Counted from the stretch's first letter, positions 54,235-63,862 are shown. The stretch: DNA of 64,000 nt from Olsenella porci (GCF_009695875.1 NZ_VUNC01000001.1:372001-436000), one strand, 5' to 3'. Program-made: numbers and translations. The notes: generated from the letters alone by a model not told the origin.

Positions 54235-57200
54235 CTACTCCGTGAAGTAGGCCACGCCGCCCTCGAACAGCGGCTGGTACAGGTTGCCGGGCACGTTCTG
54301 GAATGTGCCGGCGGTGTAGCGCTCCGTGTGGCCCATCTTGCCAAAGACGCGGCCATCCGGGCTGGTGATGCCCTCGATGGCAAGTACCGAGCCGTTGGGG
54401 TTCACGTCGAGCCCCATGCCAGGGACGCCGTTTTCGTCCACGTACTGGGTCGCGATCTGGCCCGCTGCCTCCATCTGCGCCAGCACGTCGTCGTTGGCGA
54501 CGAAGCGGCCCTCGCCGTGGCTGATGGCGATGGTGTGCACGTCTCCCACGTTGCACTTGGACAGCCAGGGGGAGAGGTTCGAGGCCACGCGGGTGTGCAC
54601 CAGGCGGCTCTGGTGACGACCGATGGTGTTGAACGTGAGGGTGGGGCACCCGTCGTCCATGGGCCTGATGTCGCCATAGGGGACCAGGCCCAGCTTCACC
54701 AGCGCCTGGAAGCCGTTGCAGATGCCCAGCATGAGGCCATCGCGAGCCTGGAGCAGGTCGCGGACCGCCTCGGTGACCTCGGGCGCGCGGAAGAAGGCCG
54801 TGATGAACTTGGCGGAGCCATCGGGCTCGTCGCCGCCGGAGAAGCCGCCGGGGATCATCACGATCTGGGAGCGCTCGATCTCGCGCACCAGCGCCTGGGT
54901 GCTCTCGGCGACCGCGGACGGCGTGAGGTTGTTGATCACCAGCGTGGTGACGTCGGCGCCTGCGCGCTCGAAGGCGTGGGCGCTGTCGTACTCGCAGTTG
55001 TTGCCGGGGAACACGGGGATGACCACGTGCGGGCGCGCCACGCCGACGGCGGGAGCCTTGCGCGAGACGCCATGCTCGGCGACGTCGAAGCCAAGGGCCT
55101 TGACCGTCTCGCCCGCCTCGCGGTACGGGAACACCGGCTCCATCTTGGCCTCCCAGGCCTCCTGGAGCGGCGCAAGGTCAATCTCCTGGCCCTCGACCCA
55201 CATCTTGTACTCGGGGCTGGTGCCGCCAAGCACGCGCACGGAGAAGCCCTTGGTGTCGCCGGGCACGTAGGTGCTGTCGCTCACCTCGAGCACGAAGCTG
55301 CCGTAGCGGTACGCAAACAGGTCGTCCGCCGTGAAGCCGTCCGCAAGGCCAAAGCCGATCTGGTTGCCCACGGCCATCTTGAAGAGCGTCTCGGCCAGGC
55401 AGCCGTAGCCCGGGGTCGCCACGCTCAGCGCGTCTCCGTAGCCAATTGCCTCCTGCACAAAGTCGTACACGGCAAGGAGCGACTTGGGGTCGGGGGTCAC
55501 GCCGTCCTCGCGGTAGGTGGGCTCCACCAGGACGAGCTTGCCGTTTGTGGTCTTGAACTCGGGGCTCTGGATGCGGTTCACCTTGCCAAGGCCCGTGGCA
55601 AAGCTCACGAGCGTGGGGGGGACGTCCAGGTCCTCGAACGAGCCGGACATGGAGTCCTTGCCGCCGATGGAGCCAATTCCCAGGTCGAGTTGGGCCATGA
55701 GTGCGCCCAGCACCGCCGCGACGGGCTTGCCCCAGCGCTCGGGCTCCTGGCGCAGCTTCTCAAAGTACTCCTGGAAGGTGAGGTAGGCATCCTGGTGCCT
55801 GATGCCGGCGGCGACCAGCTTGGACACCGACTCAACGACGGAGAGGTACGCGCCGGTGTACTGGTTGGCGCTCATCAGGTAGGGGTTGAAGCCCCATGCC
55901 ATGCCCGAGACCGTGGTGGTCTCGCCATCCACGGGGAGCTTGGCGACCATGGCCTCGCTGGGCGTGAGCTGCGTCTTGCCGCCAAAGGGCATGAGCACGG
56001 TAGCCGCGCCGATGGTGGAGTCAAAGCGCTCGGAGAGACCCTTGTTGCTCGCCACGTTCTCGTCGGTGAGCAGGGACTCCATGCGCTCGGCCAGGGTGTC
56101 GCCCTCCCAGCTGGGGGCGTAGCTGCCCTGTGCCTCCACGTGCACGTCCTGGTGCTTGGGCGCGCCGTTGGACGAGAGGAACTCGCGGCTCACGTCCACG
56201 ACCGTCTCGCCGTCCCATACCATCTTGAGGCGGGGCTCCTCGGTCACGCGTGCGACGACGGTGGCCTCGAGGTTCTCCTCGTGGGCGTAGCGCAGGAACT
56301 CGTCCACGTCCTCGGGGGCAAGGGCCACGGCCATGCGCTCCTGCGACTCGCTGATGGCGAGCTCGGTGCCGTCCAGGCCCTCGTACTTCTTGGGGACCTT
56401 GTTGAGGTCGATGAACAGGCCGTCCGCAAGCTCGCCGATGGCGACCGAGACGCCGCCCGCGCCAAAGTCGTTGCAGCGCTTGATCAGGCGGCAGGCGTCC
56501 TCGCGGCGGAACAGCCTCTGGAGCTTGCGCTCCTCGGGGGCGTTGCCCTTCTGGACCTCGGCGCCGTCCTTCTCCAGGGACTCCACGTTATGCGCCTTGG
56601 ACGAGCCCGTGGCACCGCCGATGCCGTCGCGACCGGTACGACCGCCGAGAAGCACAATCTTGTCGCCCGGCGCGGGGGTCTCGCGGCGCACGTGGCTCGC
56701 GGGAGTCGCACCCACAACGGCGCCGATCTCCATGCGCTTGGCCACGTAGCCGGGGTGATAGAGCTCGTTGACCTGGCCGGTGGCAAGGCCAATCTGGTTG
56801 CCATAGCTGGAGTAGCCGTTTGCCGCCGTGGTCACGAGCTTGCGCTGGGGCAGCTTGCCCTTGAGCGTCTTGCTCACAGGGACCAGCGGGTCGCCCGCGC
56901 CGGTCACGCGCATGGCCTGGTACACGTAGGAGCGCCCGGACAGCGGGTCGCGGATTGCGCCGCCAATGCAAGTTGCCGCGCCGCCAAAGGGCTCAATCTC
57001 GGTGGGGTGGTTGTGGGTCTCGTTCTTGAAGAGGAAGAGCCAGTCCTGGTCCTCGCCGTCCACGTCCACCTTGACCTTCACGGTGCAGGCGTTGATCTCC
57101 TCGGACTCGTCCAGGTTCTTGAGGACGCCCTTCGCCTTGAGGTACTTGGCACCGATGGTGCCCATGTCCATGAGGGTGACGGGCTTCTTGCGGTCGAGCT

Positions 57201-57969
57201 CGCGACGGACCTCCAGGTAGCGGTCAAAGGCAGCGCGCACCACGGAGTCGTCGATCTTCACGTTCTCTAGCTGCGTGCCAAAGGTGGTGTGGCGGCAGTG
57301 GTCCGACCAGTAGGTGTCAATCATCTTGATCTCGGTGATCGTGGGGTCGCGCCTCTCGCCCTTGAAGTACGTTTGGCAGAACTCGATGTCGGCCAGGTCC
57401 ATGGCCAGGCCGCGCTCCTCGATGAACTTGCCCAGCTGGGCCTTGGTGTAGGAGCGGAAGCCCTCCAGGGTCTCGACCATGGGCGGCTTGGGGTAGTTGA
57501 CCTTGAGGGTCTTGCGGGTGGCAAGGGACGCCTCGCGCGCCTCGACCGGGTTGATCACGTAGTGCTTGATGGCCTCGACGTCCTCGTCGGTGAGGTTGGC
57601 GCCCTTGAGGTAGTACAGCTTGGCGGACGCGACGGTGGGACGCTCGCCCTGGCTGATGAGCTGGATGCACTCGCTCGCCGAGTTGGCCCTCATGTCAAAC
57701 TGGCCGGGGAGGAACTCGACGGCAAACACCTTGGTGGTCTTGCCGGCGGCGGGGCGGCGCGTGGTCGCCTTGTCGGTCTGGGGCTCGCTGAACACCGTGG
57801 GGATGCACTGCTCAAAGAGGGCCTTCGAGATCCCCTCGACGTCGTAGCGGTTGACCAGGCGCAGTCCGGTGAGGTTCTTGATGCCGAGGATGACCTGGAG
57901 CTCGCGGCACAGCTGCCGCGCCTCGACGTCGAACCCGGGCTTCTTCTCTACGTAAACGCGGGAGACCAT
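54235..57969 (-). CDS. purL: phosphoribosylformylglycinamidine synthase, single-chain (PurL with glutaminase domain)
   Basis: A 1,244-residue fused FGAM synthase, the long form seen in clostridia and coriobacteria, not split into PurS/PurL/PurQ. It catalyses the ATP- and glutamine-dependent fourth step of purine synthesis. Landmarks: TYWSDHCRHTTF and FKNETHNHPTEIEPFGGAAT (ATP and metal site), IGGAIRDPLSGRS, FGAGGVSVAIGEL, GSIGGKDSMSGSF, and a class I glutaminase with nucleophile Cys in LMLGICNGFQALV near residue 1083 and His-Gly-Glu in AISHGEGRF. GGAAGG precedes the ATG. A TATCAT -10-like box lies at 58015-58020. It appears monocistronic. Confidence 0.96.
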   Translation of the reverse strand: MVSRVYVEKKPGFDVEARQLCRELQVILGIKNLTGLRLVNRYDVEGISKALFEQCIPTVFSEPQTDKATTRRPAAGKTTKVFAVEFLPGQFDMRANSASECIQLISQGERPTVASAKLYYLKGANLTDEDVEAIKHYVINPVEAREASLATRKTLKVNYPKPPMVETLEGFRSYTKAQLGKFIEERGLAMDLADIEFCQTYFKGERRDPTITEIKMIDTYWSDHCRHTTFGTQLENVKIDDSVVRAAFDRYLEVRRELDRKKPVTLMDMGTIGAKYLKAKGVLKNLDESEEINACTVKVKVDVDGEDQDWLFLFKNETHNHPTEIEPFGGAATCIGGAIRDPLSGRSYVYQAMRVTGAGDPLVPVSKTLKGKLPQRKLVTTAANGYSSYGNQIGLATGQVNELYHPGYVAKRMEIGAVVGATPASHVRRETPAPGDKIVLLGGRTGRDGIGGATGSSKAHNVESLEKDGAEVQKGNAPEERKLQRLFRREDACRLIKRCNDFGAGGVSVAIGELADGLFIDLNKVPKKYEGLDGTELAISESQERMAVALAPEDVDEFLRYAHEENLEATVVARVTEEPRLKMVWDGETVVDVSREFLSSNGAPKHQDVHVEAQGSYAPSWEGDTLAERMESLLTDENVASNKGLSERFDSTIGAATVLMPFGGKTQLTPSEAMVAKLPVDGETTTVSGMAWGFNPYLMSANQYTGAYLSVVESVSKLVAAGIRHQDAYLTFQEYFEKLRQEPERWGKPVAAVLGALMAQLDLGIGSIGGKDSMSGSFEDLDVPPTLVSFATGLGKVNRIQSPEFKTTNGKLVLVEPTYREDGVTPDPKSLLAVYDFVQEAIGYGDALSVATPGYGCLAETLFKMAVGNQIGFGLADGFTADDLFAYRYGSFVLEVSDSTYVPGDTKGFSVRVLGGTSPEYKMWVEGQEIDLAPLQEAWEAKMEPVFPYREAGETVKALGFDVAEHGVSRKAPAVGVARPHVVIPVFPGNNCEYDSAHAFERAGADVTTLVINNLTPSAVAESTQALVREIERSQIVMIPGGFSGGDEPDGSAKFITAFFRAPEVTEAVRDLLQARDGLMLGICNGFQALVKLGLVPYGDIRPMDDGCPTLTFNTIGRHQSRLVHTRVASNLSPWLSKCNVGDVHTIAISHGEGRFVANDDVLAQMEAAGQIATQYVDENGVPGMGLDVNPNGSVLAIEGITSPDGRVFGKMGHTERYTAGTFQNVPGNLYQPLFEGGVAYFTE

Positions 57970-58177
57970 GGGGCTCTACCTTCCGTCCGAGAGTTTTCCA
58001 CAAATGCACACCCCATGATAGCTGCGCAGGTAGGGACCAGGCCGCCTGGGGCGCAAAAGTTCATGTGGAGGGCGGGAGCGTGCCCGCGTGTCGGGGGAGA
58101 GGGGCGCCGGCCAGCGTTGTTGCGATTCTCGTCGGTCATAGGGAATCGGGGCGGGCGAGAGGGGCGTGTGCGCTGTG

Positions 58178-58215
58178 CCGTGGCGGATCGCATCGGCTTC
58201 GACGACCCGCCACGG
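58178..58215 (-). terminator. terminator-like hairpin after ecfT
   Basis: CCGTGGCGG pairs with CCGCCACGG across 20 nt, 17 nt beyond the ecfT stop on the minus strand; no clear T-run. Confidence 0.5.
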
Positions 58216-58231
58216 GCTACGGGGCGTCGGC

Positions 58232-59023
58232 CTACAGCAGCACCACCCCGGCGACGTAGGCGCAGGTTACAGCCAGTGTCGCCCAGTCGGCGGCGCGCAT
58301 GCGCATGGGGTGCCAGTGGGTGCGTGCGGCCCCACCCTCGTAGCAGCGGGCGTCGAGGGCGCGCGAGAGACCGTTGGCGTGCCTCATCGAGCTTGCCAGG
58401 AGCGCGACCAGCACGGGCACCACCGAGCGGACCCTCCTTGCGACCGAGCCCTCGGCCATGGCGCCGCCACGCGAGGTCTGCGCGTCCACGATGGACTGCG
58501 CCTCGTCCGCCAGCGTGGGGATGAAGCGCAGCATGAGCGAGAAGACCATGGCCAGCTCGTGGCCGGGGAGGCCGATGCGCGAGAGGGGCGCCAGGAACGA
58601 GTCGAAGGCGTCCGTGAGCTGCATGGGGGTGGTGGTGAGCAGCAGGAGCGCGCCCGCAACGACCGCCACCACGAGCCGGAGAGAGTAGAGCACCGCCACG
58701 CGCACGCCGCCAGTCGTGATTGCGATGGGTCCCAGGGCGGCGAGGACGGTCCCCTCGTGGATTACCAGGAGGTCGATCACGGCGATGAGTCCCAGCATCG
58801 CAAGCAGGGGACGTATCGACTCCACCAGCTTGCCTGCCGGGACGCGTGCGAGCGCCGTCACCACCAGGGTAAATGCGAATCCAAGGACGAGCCCCTGGGG
58901 AGAGGTGATGAAGAACACGCTCACCATGGTCGCCAGGGCGGCGATGGTCTTGGCGCGAGGGTCCAGGCGGTGCACGGCCGAGTTGCCGGGGAGGTATTGT
59001 CCCATCGAGATGCGCATGGCCAT
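58232..59023 (-). CDS. ecfT: ECF transporter transmembrane (T) component
   Basis: A 263-residue EcfT protein: MAMRISMGQYLPGNSAVHRL, DPRAKTIAAL and four to five helices, then the coupling helices with the Arg motifs SRGGAMAEGSV and ALDARCYEGGAARTHW that press on the ATPases. The start at 59023 follows the ATPase stop by 1 nt, with GGGAGGTCGAT upstream; a second ATG at 59017 is possible. Together with the fused ATPase and RibU it forms one transporter for riboflavin, though the module could also serve other S components. Confidence 0.88.
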   Translation of the reverse strand: MAMRISMGQYLPGNSAVHRLDPRAKTIAALATMVSVFFITSPQGLVLGFAFTLVVTALARVPAGKLVESIRPLLAMLGLIAVIDLLVIHEGTVLAALGPIAITTGGVRVAVLYSLRLVVAVVAGALLLLTTTPMQLTDAFDSFLAPLSRIGLPGHELAMVFSLMLRFIPTLADEAQSIVDAQTSRGGAMAEGSVARRVRSVVPVLVALLASSMRHANGLSRALDARCYEGGAARTHWHPMRMRAADWATLAVTCAYVAGVVLL

Positions 59024-59024
59024 G

Positions 59025-60839
59025 CTAGATCGACCTCCCGCCGTTGGAGGCCTCGTCGGCATGCCGCGCTATCGCCTGGGCCAGGGCCTCCAGGGAGAGG
59101 GGCTCGCCCAGGCCCGTGACGCCCCTGCGGGCGAGTTCGCGGGCCCACGCGAGCGCCCGGGGGATGCCCAGTCCCGCCGACTCGAGAGCCGCCTCGTTCC
59201 CTGCGGCGAACACCTGGCGCGGGGTTCCCTGGCCAACCACGTGCGAGCGATCCAGGACCACGACGCGCTCGCACAGGGCGGCGTCGTCCATGGAGTGCGT
59301 GACCTCGACCACCGTAACGCCACCCCCGTGCACGCGACGGAGTATGGCGTGAAGCTCCTCTCGACCCAGCGGGTCCAGGCCTGCGGTTGGCTCGTCGAGC
59401 ACGATGGTCCTTGGCCGCATGGCAAGCACGCCGGCGATGGCGCACATGCGCTGTTGTCCCCCGCTCAGCTCAAAGGGGGAGAGGCCCTCCCGGTCGTCCA
59501 GCCCCACTAGGGCCAGCGCCTCGCGTGCGCGCGCCTCCGCCTCCTGGCGCGAGAGGCCCAGGTTGGATGGGCCGTAGGCAACATCCTCTAGTACGGTCTC
59601 GGCAAACAGCTGCCGCTCGGGACGCTGCATCACGTAGCCTACGCGGCCGTGGAGCCTGCGCCTGTCTCGCCTGCGAGAGGTGTCGATGCCGTGCACCACA
59701 ACGCTCCCGGAGTCAGGCGCCTCTAGGGCGCAGAGCAGGCGGAGCAGCGTCGACTTGCCCGACCCCGTCTGGCCTACGATCGCGCACGAGGTCCCCTCGG
59801 GGACGCCCAGCGACACGTCGTCGAGGGCGGGGGAGCTGTCCTCTCGCGCGTCGGTGCTGCGATACGAGTAGCGCACGTGCGATGCCTCGATGGCGAGAGG
59901 GGCGCTGCCGCCGTCCCCTCGGCCCATCCCGTCGGCATCGCCCGCCGCCTTGGCCGCGGACGTCTCTCCTCCGTCGCTGCCCGTCCCCAGAAGGGAGGCG
60001 ACCTGGTCAAGCAGCTCGCTCGAGTCACAGGTCCACGAGACTCCCAGCCCAAGCTGCGACAGCCGCATGGCAAGCCGCGAGCAGAAGGGCTCGCTCAGCT
60101 TGAGTGACGTGAGCAGCTCGCCGCGGGAGAAGACCTCGCGTGGGGTGCCCTCCAGGGCCACGTGGCCGTGCTCCATCACGATGACCCGGTCGGCCTCAAG
60201 GGCCTCGTCCATAAAGTGTGTCACGTGCACGATGGTGGTCCCCGCCTGGGAGAGCCGTCCCATCACGCGCATGATCGAGCGCCTGCCGCGCACGTCGAGG
60301 AGCGCGCCCGGCTCGTCCAGCACAAGGACCTCTGGCTCCATCGCCAGCGCTCCGGCAATCGCGACCCTCTGGCGCTGGCCGCCCGAGAGCCTGGTGGGGT
60401 CCGCCTTCGCATAGCCCTCCAGGGCCACGCGGTGCAGCTCGCGGGTGACGCGCCGGCCTATCTCGTCGGGTGCCACCTGGAGGTTCTCGGGCCCAAAGGC
60501 CACGTCCTCCTCAACAACGGAGGTCACGATCTGGTCGTCGGGGTTCTGGAACACCAGGCCAAGGCTCCTGCGTGCCTTGGCATACGCGGCAAAGTCCACC
60601 CTGCCACCCGCCAGGACGCGCTGCCCAACCAGGGTGACGTCCCCCTCGTCGGGGGCGAGAAGGCCGCAGATCACGCTTGCGAGGGTCGACTTGCCCGAGC
60701 CGTTGGCCCCCACCACGCACACGCGCTCGCCGCGGGCGATGTCCAGGCTCACGTCGTCGAGCGCACGCACGCCGCCCTCGTACTCGAGGGTGACGTGCGA
60801 CAGGCTTGCGACGGGCGTTCCGGCCGAACTAGAAGCCAC
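59025..60839 (-). CDS. ECF transporter ATPase, EcfA1-EcfA2 fusion
   Basis: A 604-residue protein with two ATPase domains. Domain 1 (1-275): Walker A VVGANGSGKSTLAS, Q-loop FQNPDDQIVTSVVEEDVAFG, signature LSGGQRQRV, Walker B VLVLDEPGALLDV. A Gly/Ser/Ala linker follows. Domain 2 (about 325-604): IVGQTGSGKSTLLR, QRPERQLFAETVLEDVAYG, LSGGQQRMC and TIVLDEPTAGLDP. In most ECF systems these are separate genes. The GTG start at 60839 overlaps the ribU stop by 1 nt (TAGTG). In domain 1 the D-loop ALLDV departs from the usual AGLDP, hinting at unequal ATP sites. Confidence 0.92.
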   Translation of the reverse strand: MASSSAGTPVASLSHVTLEYEGGVRALDDVSLDIARGERVCVVGANGSGKSTLASVICGLLAPDEGDVTLVGQRVLAGGRVDFAAYAKARRSLGLVFQNPDDQIVTSVVEEDVAFGPENLQVAPDEIGRRVTRELHRVALEGYAKADPTRLSGGQRQRVAIAGALAMEPEVLVLDEPGALLDVRGRRSIMRVMGRLSQAGTTIVHVTHFMDEALEADRVIVMEHGHVALEGTPREVFSRGELLTSLKLSEPFCSRLAMRLSQLGLGVSWTCDSSELLDQVASLLGTGSDGGETSAAKAAGDADGMGRGDGGSAPLAIEASHVRYSYRSTDAREDSSPALDDVSLGVPEGTSCAIVGQTGSGKSTLLRLLCALEAPDSGSVVVHGIDTSRRRDRRRLHGRVGYVMQRPERQLFAETVLEDVAYGPSNLGLSRQEAEARAREALALVGLDDREGLSPFELSGGQQRMCAIAGVLAMRPRTIVLDEPTAGLDPLGREELHAILRRVHGGGVTVVEVTHSMDDAALCERVVVLDRSHVVGQGTPRQVFAAGNEAALESAGLGIPRALAWARELARRGVTGLGEPLSLEALAQAIARHADEASNGGRSI

Positions 60840-61423
60840 TAGTTGCCCAGCGCCTTGGAGACGGGCTTGTACACCAGATAGGCGAGCACGCAGTTGATGG
60901 CGATCTTGATCAAGTTGAAGGGCAGGAGCGCCGGCACGATGAGCGCCACGACCGCCTGGACCGGCATGCCCGAGTAGAGCGGGGTCACCACCAGGTTGCC
61001 AAGGATGCAGGCAGCCAGGCACACGACCGCGCCCACGACCATGCCCAGCACGGCGCCCCTGCGCGTTGTGTCACGGCGATAGACCAGCGACGCGGGGAGC
61101 ACCAGGCTCAGCGTGGCCAGGACCGCCATGAGCATGCCGTAGACGCCCGACTGCGTCGCAAGGTGCACCAGGTAGGGGAGAACCGACACCGCCGCGCCCG
61201 TGGCCGGCCCAAAGGCAAAGCCTGCCACCAGGGCGATTGCGCCGGAGGGGTCATACTTGAGCCATTCGACGCCGGGGAGGATCGGGAACTCCAGGAACAG
61301 CGTCGCGCACGCCGACACCGCGCAGAAGAGCGCGGTTACCGCGATGCGACGCGTCGACCACCCACTGCCGTTGCCGGTGGTGGAGTGACTGTCCCGATGC
61401 CTAAGTGTGGTGTCCTGTGCCAT
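60839..61423 (-). CDS. ribU: ECF transporter S component, riboflavin-specific RibU
   Basis: A 194-residue, roughly six-helix S component. After a polar tail, RRIAVTALFCAVSACATLFL leads to LEFPILPGVEWLKYDPSGAI, close to the riboflavin-binding loop of RibU proteins, and to AGFAFGPATGAAVSVLPYLV. An FMN riboswitch immediately upstream makes riboflavin the ligand with good confidence. First gene of a riboswitch-ribU-ecfAA-ecfT operon, all overlapping or 1 nt apart. GGGGG lies 8 nt before the ATG. Confidence 0.9.
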   Translation of the reverse strand: MAQDTTLRHRDSHSTTGNGSGWSTRRIAVTALFCAVSACATLFLEFPILPGVEWLKYDPSGAIALVAGFAFGPATGAAVSVLPYLVHLATQSGVYGMLMAVLATLSLVLPASLVYRRDTTRRGAVLGMVVGAVVCLAACILGNLVVTPLYSGMPVQAVVALIVPALLPFNLIKIAINCVLAYLVYKPVSKALGN

Positions 61424-61434
61424 GTGTGGCCCCC

Positions 61435-61573
61435 GTTTCTTTCATCCGGACTGTAACCGTTGGTCCTGGACTCTCACCAGGTCAACCGCTCTTTTCTGCG
61501 CGGTGCGCGGACTCGTCGCATACCCGTTTGGGGCGACCTACCGCCAGTGGGGAATCTCACCCCGCCCTGAAAC
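61435..61573 (-). promoter_or_regulatory. FMN riboswitch (RFN element)
   Basis: On the minus strand all conserved RFN blocks appear in order: CAGGGCGGGGTGAGATTCCC, CACTGGCGGTAGG, GACGAGTCCGCG, a variable hairpin, ACCTGGTGAGAGTCCAGGAC, ACGGTTACAGTCCGGATGAA and AGAAA. The closing stem GTTTC/GAAAC is intact. It ends 12 nt before the ribU start, so FMN probably blocks translation initiation. A TATAGT -10-like box is at 61584-61589. Confidence 0.93.
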
Positions 61574-61638
61574 TGCCAGTGGGACTATAGCACTTCACGC
61601 TCGCCCGGGGGAGAGAAACGGGGGAATGCCACCAGACG

Positions 61639-61670
61639 CCCAGCCCAATGGCTTGGGCCATTGGGCTGGG
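61639..61670 (-). terminator. terminator-like hairpin between the membrane protein gene and the riboswitch
   Basis: A perfect 13-bp stem, CCCAGCCCAATGG/CCATTGGGCTGGG, around CTTGGG, 24 nt beyond the stop of the upstream minus-strand gene. No T-run on the minus strand. Confidence 0.65.
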
Positions 61671-61693
61671 GAGCTGGCGGCGCCGGGCGCTCG

Positions 61694-62647
61694 CTAGGAC
61701 TGCACCCCCAGGCGTGCCGGCCTCGCGTGGCTGGGGCGCACGCCCGGGAAGAGCATGGCGACGGCGACCCACGCCGCGGCACCTGCTGCGACCTCGACCC
61801 CAAAGATGAGGGGCCCGGCGTAGGGGACGAGGAACGAGAGCAGCACGACCGCCCCCGCCGGCGGAAGCCAGGTCGAGAGGCCGTTCCACACCAGCACGAG
61901 CGCCGCAAAGCACACTGCGACCATGAGGGGTAGGGGGAGACCCATCGTCTCGACCGCGGCACGGCCCAGCGACCCGATGAGGCCCGCGCACGCCAGGGCG
62001 GCCCAGGCGCGCCAGGGGCGGGTCCTCAGGGTGAAGTCGGGGCGCGTGAGCTCGGTGAATGCCACAAGAAGCGGCGGCACGGCAAAGAGGGCGTTGCCCG
62101 TGAGGTAGGCGGGGGCGCTCACCAGGGCAAAGGCGAGAAGCCTCCTCCCCCAGCTTGCCAGCGCCACCCGTGGCTTGAAGGCCAGCGGCCGGTAGTCGAT
62201 CCTCTCCCTCAGTCCAGCGCGCTCAAGGAGCACCTGTCCCGCGCACACCAGGGCGACCAGCGTGGCCACCGCAACGGGGTAGGTCCAGGAGTCGGTTCCC
62301 AGCAGCACGGGGAGGATTGCCGCGCTGAGCATTGGTGTCATGTCTGCGGCGGCGAGGTTCATGCAGAGCGCGCAGAACGCGTATCCCAGAATCGCCTTGC
62401 CCCACAGCCCCCAGGGGACCAGGAGGTTCAGCAGCAGCCCAAACACGGAGCCGATGGACATCAGGGCGAGCATGCGCGGACGGTTGATGTTCCAAGCCTG
62501 GTGCGGCTGGATCCATGCGCCGCACAGGATGGCGGCGGTCTCGGGGAACAGTACCTCCTCGCAGGGGATTGCCTGCGACGCGGCGACCATTGCCACGAGG
62601 AAGGCTCCGGAGAGCAGGATGGGCAGCCAGCGCGCGCGAAGGGACAA
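61694..62647 (-). CDS. polytopic membrane protein of unknown function
   Basis: A 317-residue protein with about nine or ten hydrophobic helices, starting SLRARWLPILLSGAFLVAMV. Polar landmarks are IPCEEVLFPETAAILCGAWI, WIQPHQAWNINRPRML and PVLLGTDSWTYPVAVATLVA. The GTDSW/TYP segment and helix layout faintly recall HPP-family proteins, but the HPP motif is absent, so I leave it unnamed. The start is a TTG at 62647 with GGAG 8 nt upstream; no better in-frame start is seen. It is divergent from murB. Confidence 0.7.
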   Translation of the reverse strand: MSLRARWLPILLSGAFLVAMVAASQAIPCEEVLFPETAAILCGAWIQPHQAWNINRPRMLALMSIGSVFGLLLNLLVPWGLWGKAILGYAFCALCMNLAAADMTPMLSAAILPVLLGTDSWTYPVAVATLVALVCAGQVLLERAGLRERIDYRPLAFKPRVALASWGRRLLAFALVSAPAYLTGNALFAVPPLLVAFTELTRPDFTLRTRPWRAWAALACAGLIGSLGRAAVETMGLPLPLMVAVCFAALVLVWNGLSTWLPPAGAVVLLSFLVPYAGPLIFGVEVAAGAAAWVAVAMLFPGVRPSHARPARLGVQS

Positions 62648-62850
62648 GGTGGGACTCCAATTCTTGGGGGGATTCGTGTGGGTTGGGAACGTAAGGGTTC
62701 CCCAAGCCCTTGCGGGGTAGCATGGGTCCCTCGCAAGGGTACCTGTATACTTGTGATACCAGATTGGGCGTCATTTTGGACGAGAGGGGACGGATCCTCT
62801 CGCCCGCAAATCCATGTCACGGCGCCCGGAAAGAGGAGAGTGATAGCGGC

Positions 62851-63774
62851 ATGTCCGACAGTGCCGACCATTTGCGTCCCCTGGCCTGGAAGCTCCGCTC
62901 CATAGTTGGGGAGGACAACGTCCTGGAGGGGGAGCCCATGAGCGGGCACACCACCTTCAAGATCGGCGGCCCGGCCGACCTGTACGTCATCCCGGAGGAC
63001 CCGGAGGAGGTGAGGGACGTGGTGGCCGCCTGCGGGGAGGCGGGGGAGCCGTACTTCGTGCTTGGTCGTGGCTCCGACCTCCTGGTTTCGGACGACGGCT
63101 ATCGCGGCGTCATCATCGCCATCGCAGACGGGCTGGTCAACGTGTCCGTGGACGACGAGGTCATGACCTGCCAGGCGGGCGTGAGCCTGCGCGAGGCTTC
63201 CGAGATGGCATGCGAGCTGGGCCTCACCGGCCTGGAGTTCGCCTGCGGGATACCCGGCTCCGTCGGTGGGGCGTGCTTCATGAACGCGGGTGCCTACGAC
63301 GGTTGCATGGCAGACGTGCTCGCCTCGGTGCGCGCGCTCATGCCCGACGGCAGTATCTGCGACATCGACGCGGACGACCTGCAGATGGGCTACCGCACCA
63401 GCAGGGTGAGGACCGAGGGGCTCGTGGTGTTGTCCGCCTCGTTCAAGCTCCGCGAGGGTGATCCCGAGGCAATCCGCGAGAAGATGGACGACCTCACGCA
63501 GCGTCGAGAGTCCAAGCAGCCGCTTGAGCTCCCCAGCGCCGGCTCCACGTTCAAGCGCCCCGAGGGCCACTTTGCCGGCAAGCTCATCAGCGACGCGGGG
63601 CTGCAGGGATACCGCGTGGGCGGGGCCGAGGTCTCGACCAAGCACGCGGGCTTCGTGGTCAACGTGGACAACGCCACGGCGGCCGACGTCCACGCCGTGA
63701 TCGAGCACGTCCAGGACGAGGTCGAGCGCCAGTTTGGCGTCAGGCTGGAGCCCGAGGTGCGCTTCCTCCCGTAG
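62851..63774 (+). CDS. murB: UDP-N-acetylenolpyruvoylglucosamine reductase
   Basis: A 307-residue MurB, the flavoenzyme making UDP-N-acetylmuramate. FAD-binding PMSGHTTFKIGGPADLYVIP and LGRGSDLLVSDDGYRG; GLEFACGIPGSVGGACFMNA; catalytic Ser in LPSAGSTFKRPEGHFAGKLI near residue 232 and the terminal Glu in RLEPEVRFLP. It is the type II form (YRVGGAEVSTKHAGFVVN). ATG 62851 has GAGGAG 14 nt upstream, rather far, but no other start fits the family. TATACT at 62746-62751 may be its -10 box. Confidence 0.95.
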   Translation: MSDSADHLRPLAWKLRSIVGEDNVLEGEPMSGHTTFKIGGPADLYVIPEDPEEVRDVVAACGEAGEPYFVLGRGSDLLVSDDGYRGVIIAIADGLVNVSVDDEVMTCQAGVSLREASEMACELGLTGLEFACGIPGSVGGACFMNAGAYDGCMADVLASVRALMPDGSICDIDADDLQMGYRTSRVRTEGLVVLSASFKLREGDPEAIREKMDDLTQRRESKQPLELPSAGSTFKRPEGHFAGKLISDAGLQGYRVGGAEVSTKHAGFVVNVDNATAADVHAVIEHVQDEVERQFGVRLEPEVRFLP

Positions 63775-63823
63775 GGGGTCTCTGCGGGGGCCGTGATGCC
63801 CCCTCATCAGGCGAGAGACTCAT

Positions 63824-63862
63824 GGCGGCATCCGCTTGGGACGACTCCCGGCGGGTGCCGCC
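63824..63862 (+). terminator. murB terminator
   Basis: GGCGGCA pairs with TGCCGCC, continuing CCGC/GCGG and GGG/CCC, and is followed by TTCCTTT. A smaller GGGGGC/GCCCCC hairpin (63786-63803) lies between it and the stop. Nothing further is recognised up to 64000. Confidence 0.75.

Noticed and set aside
54229-57270. A 1,013-codon plus-strand frame
   Set aside because: It is the shadow of purL.
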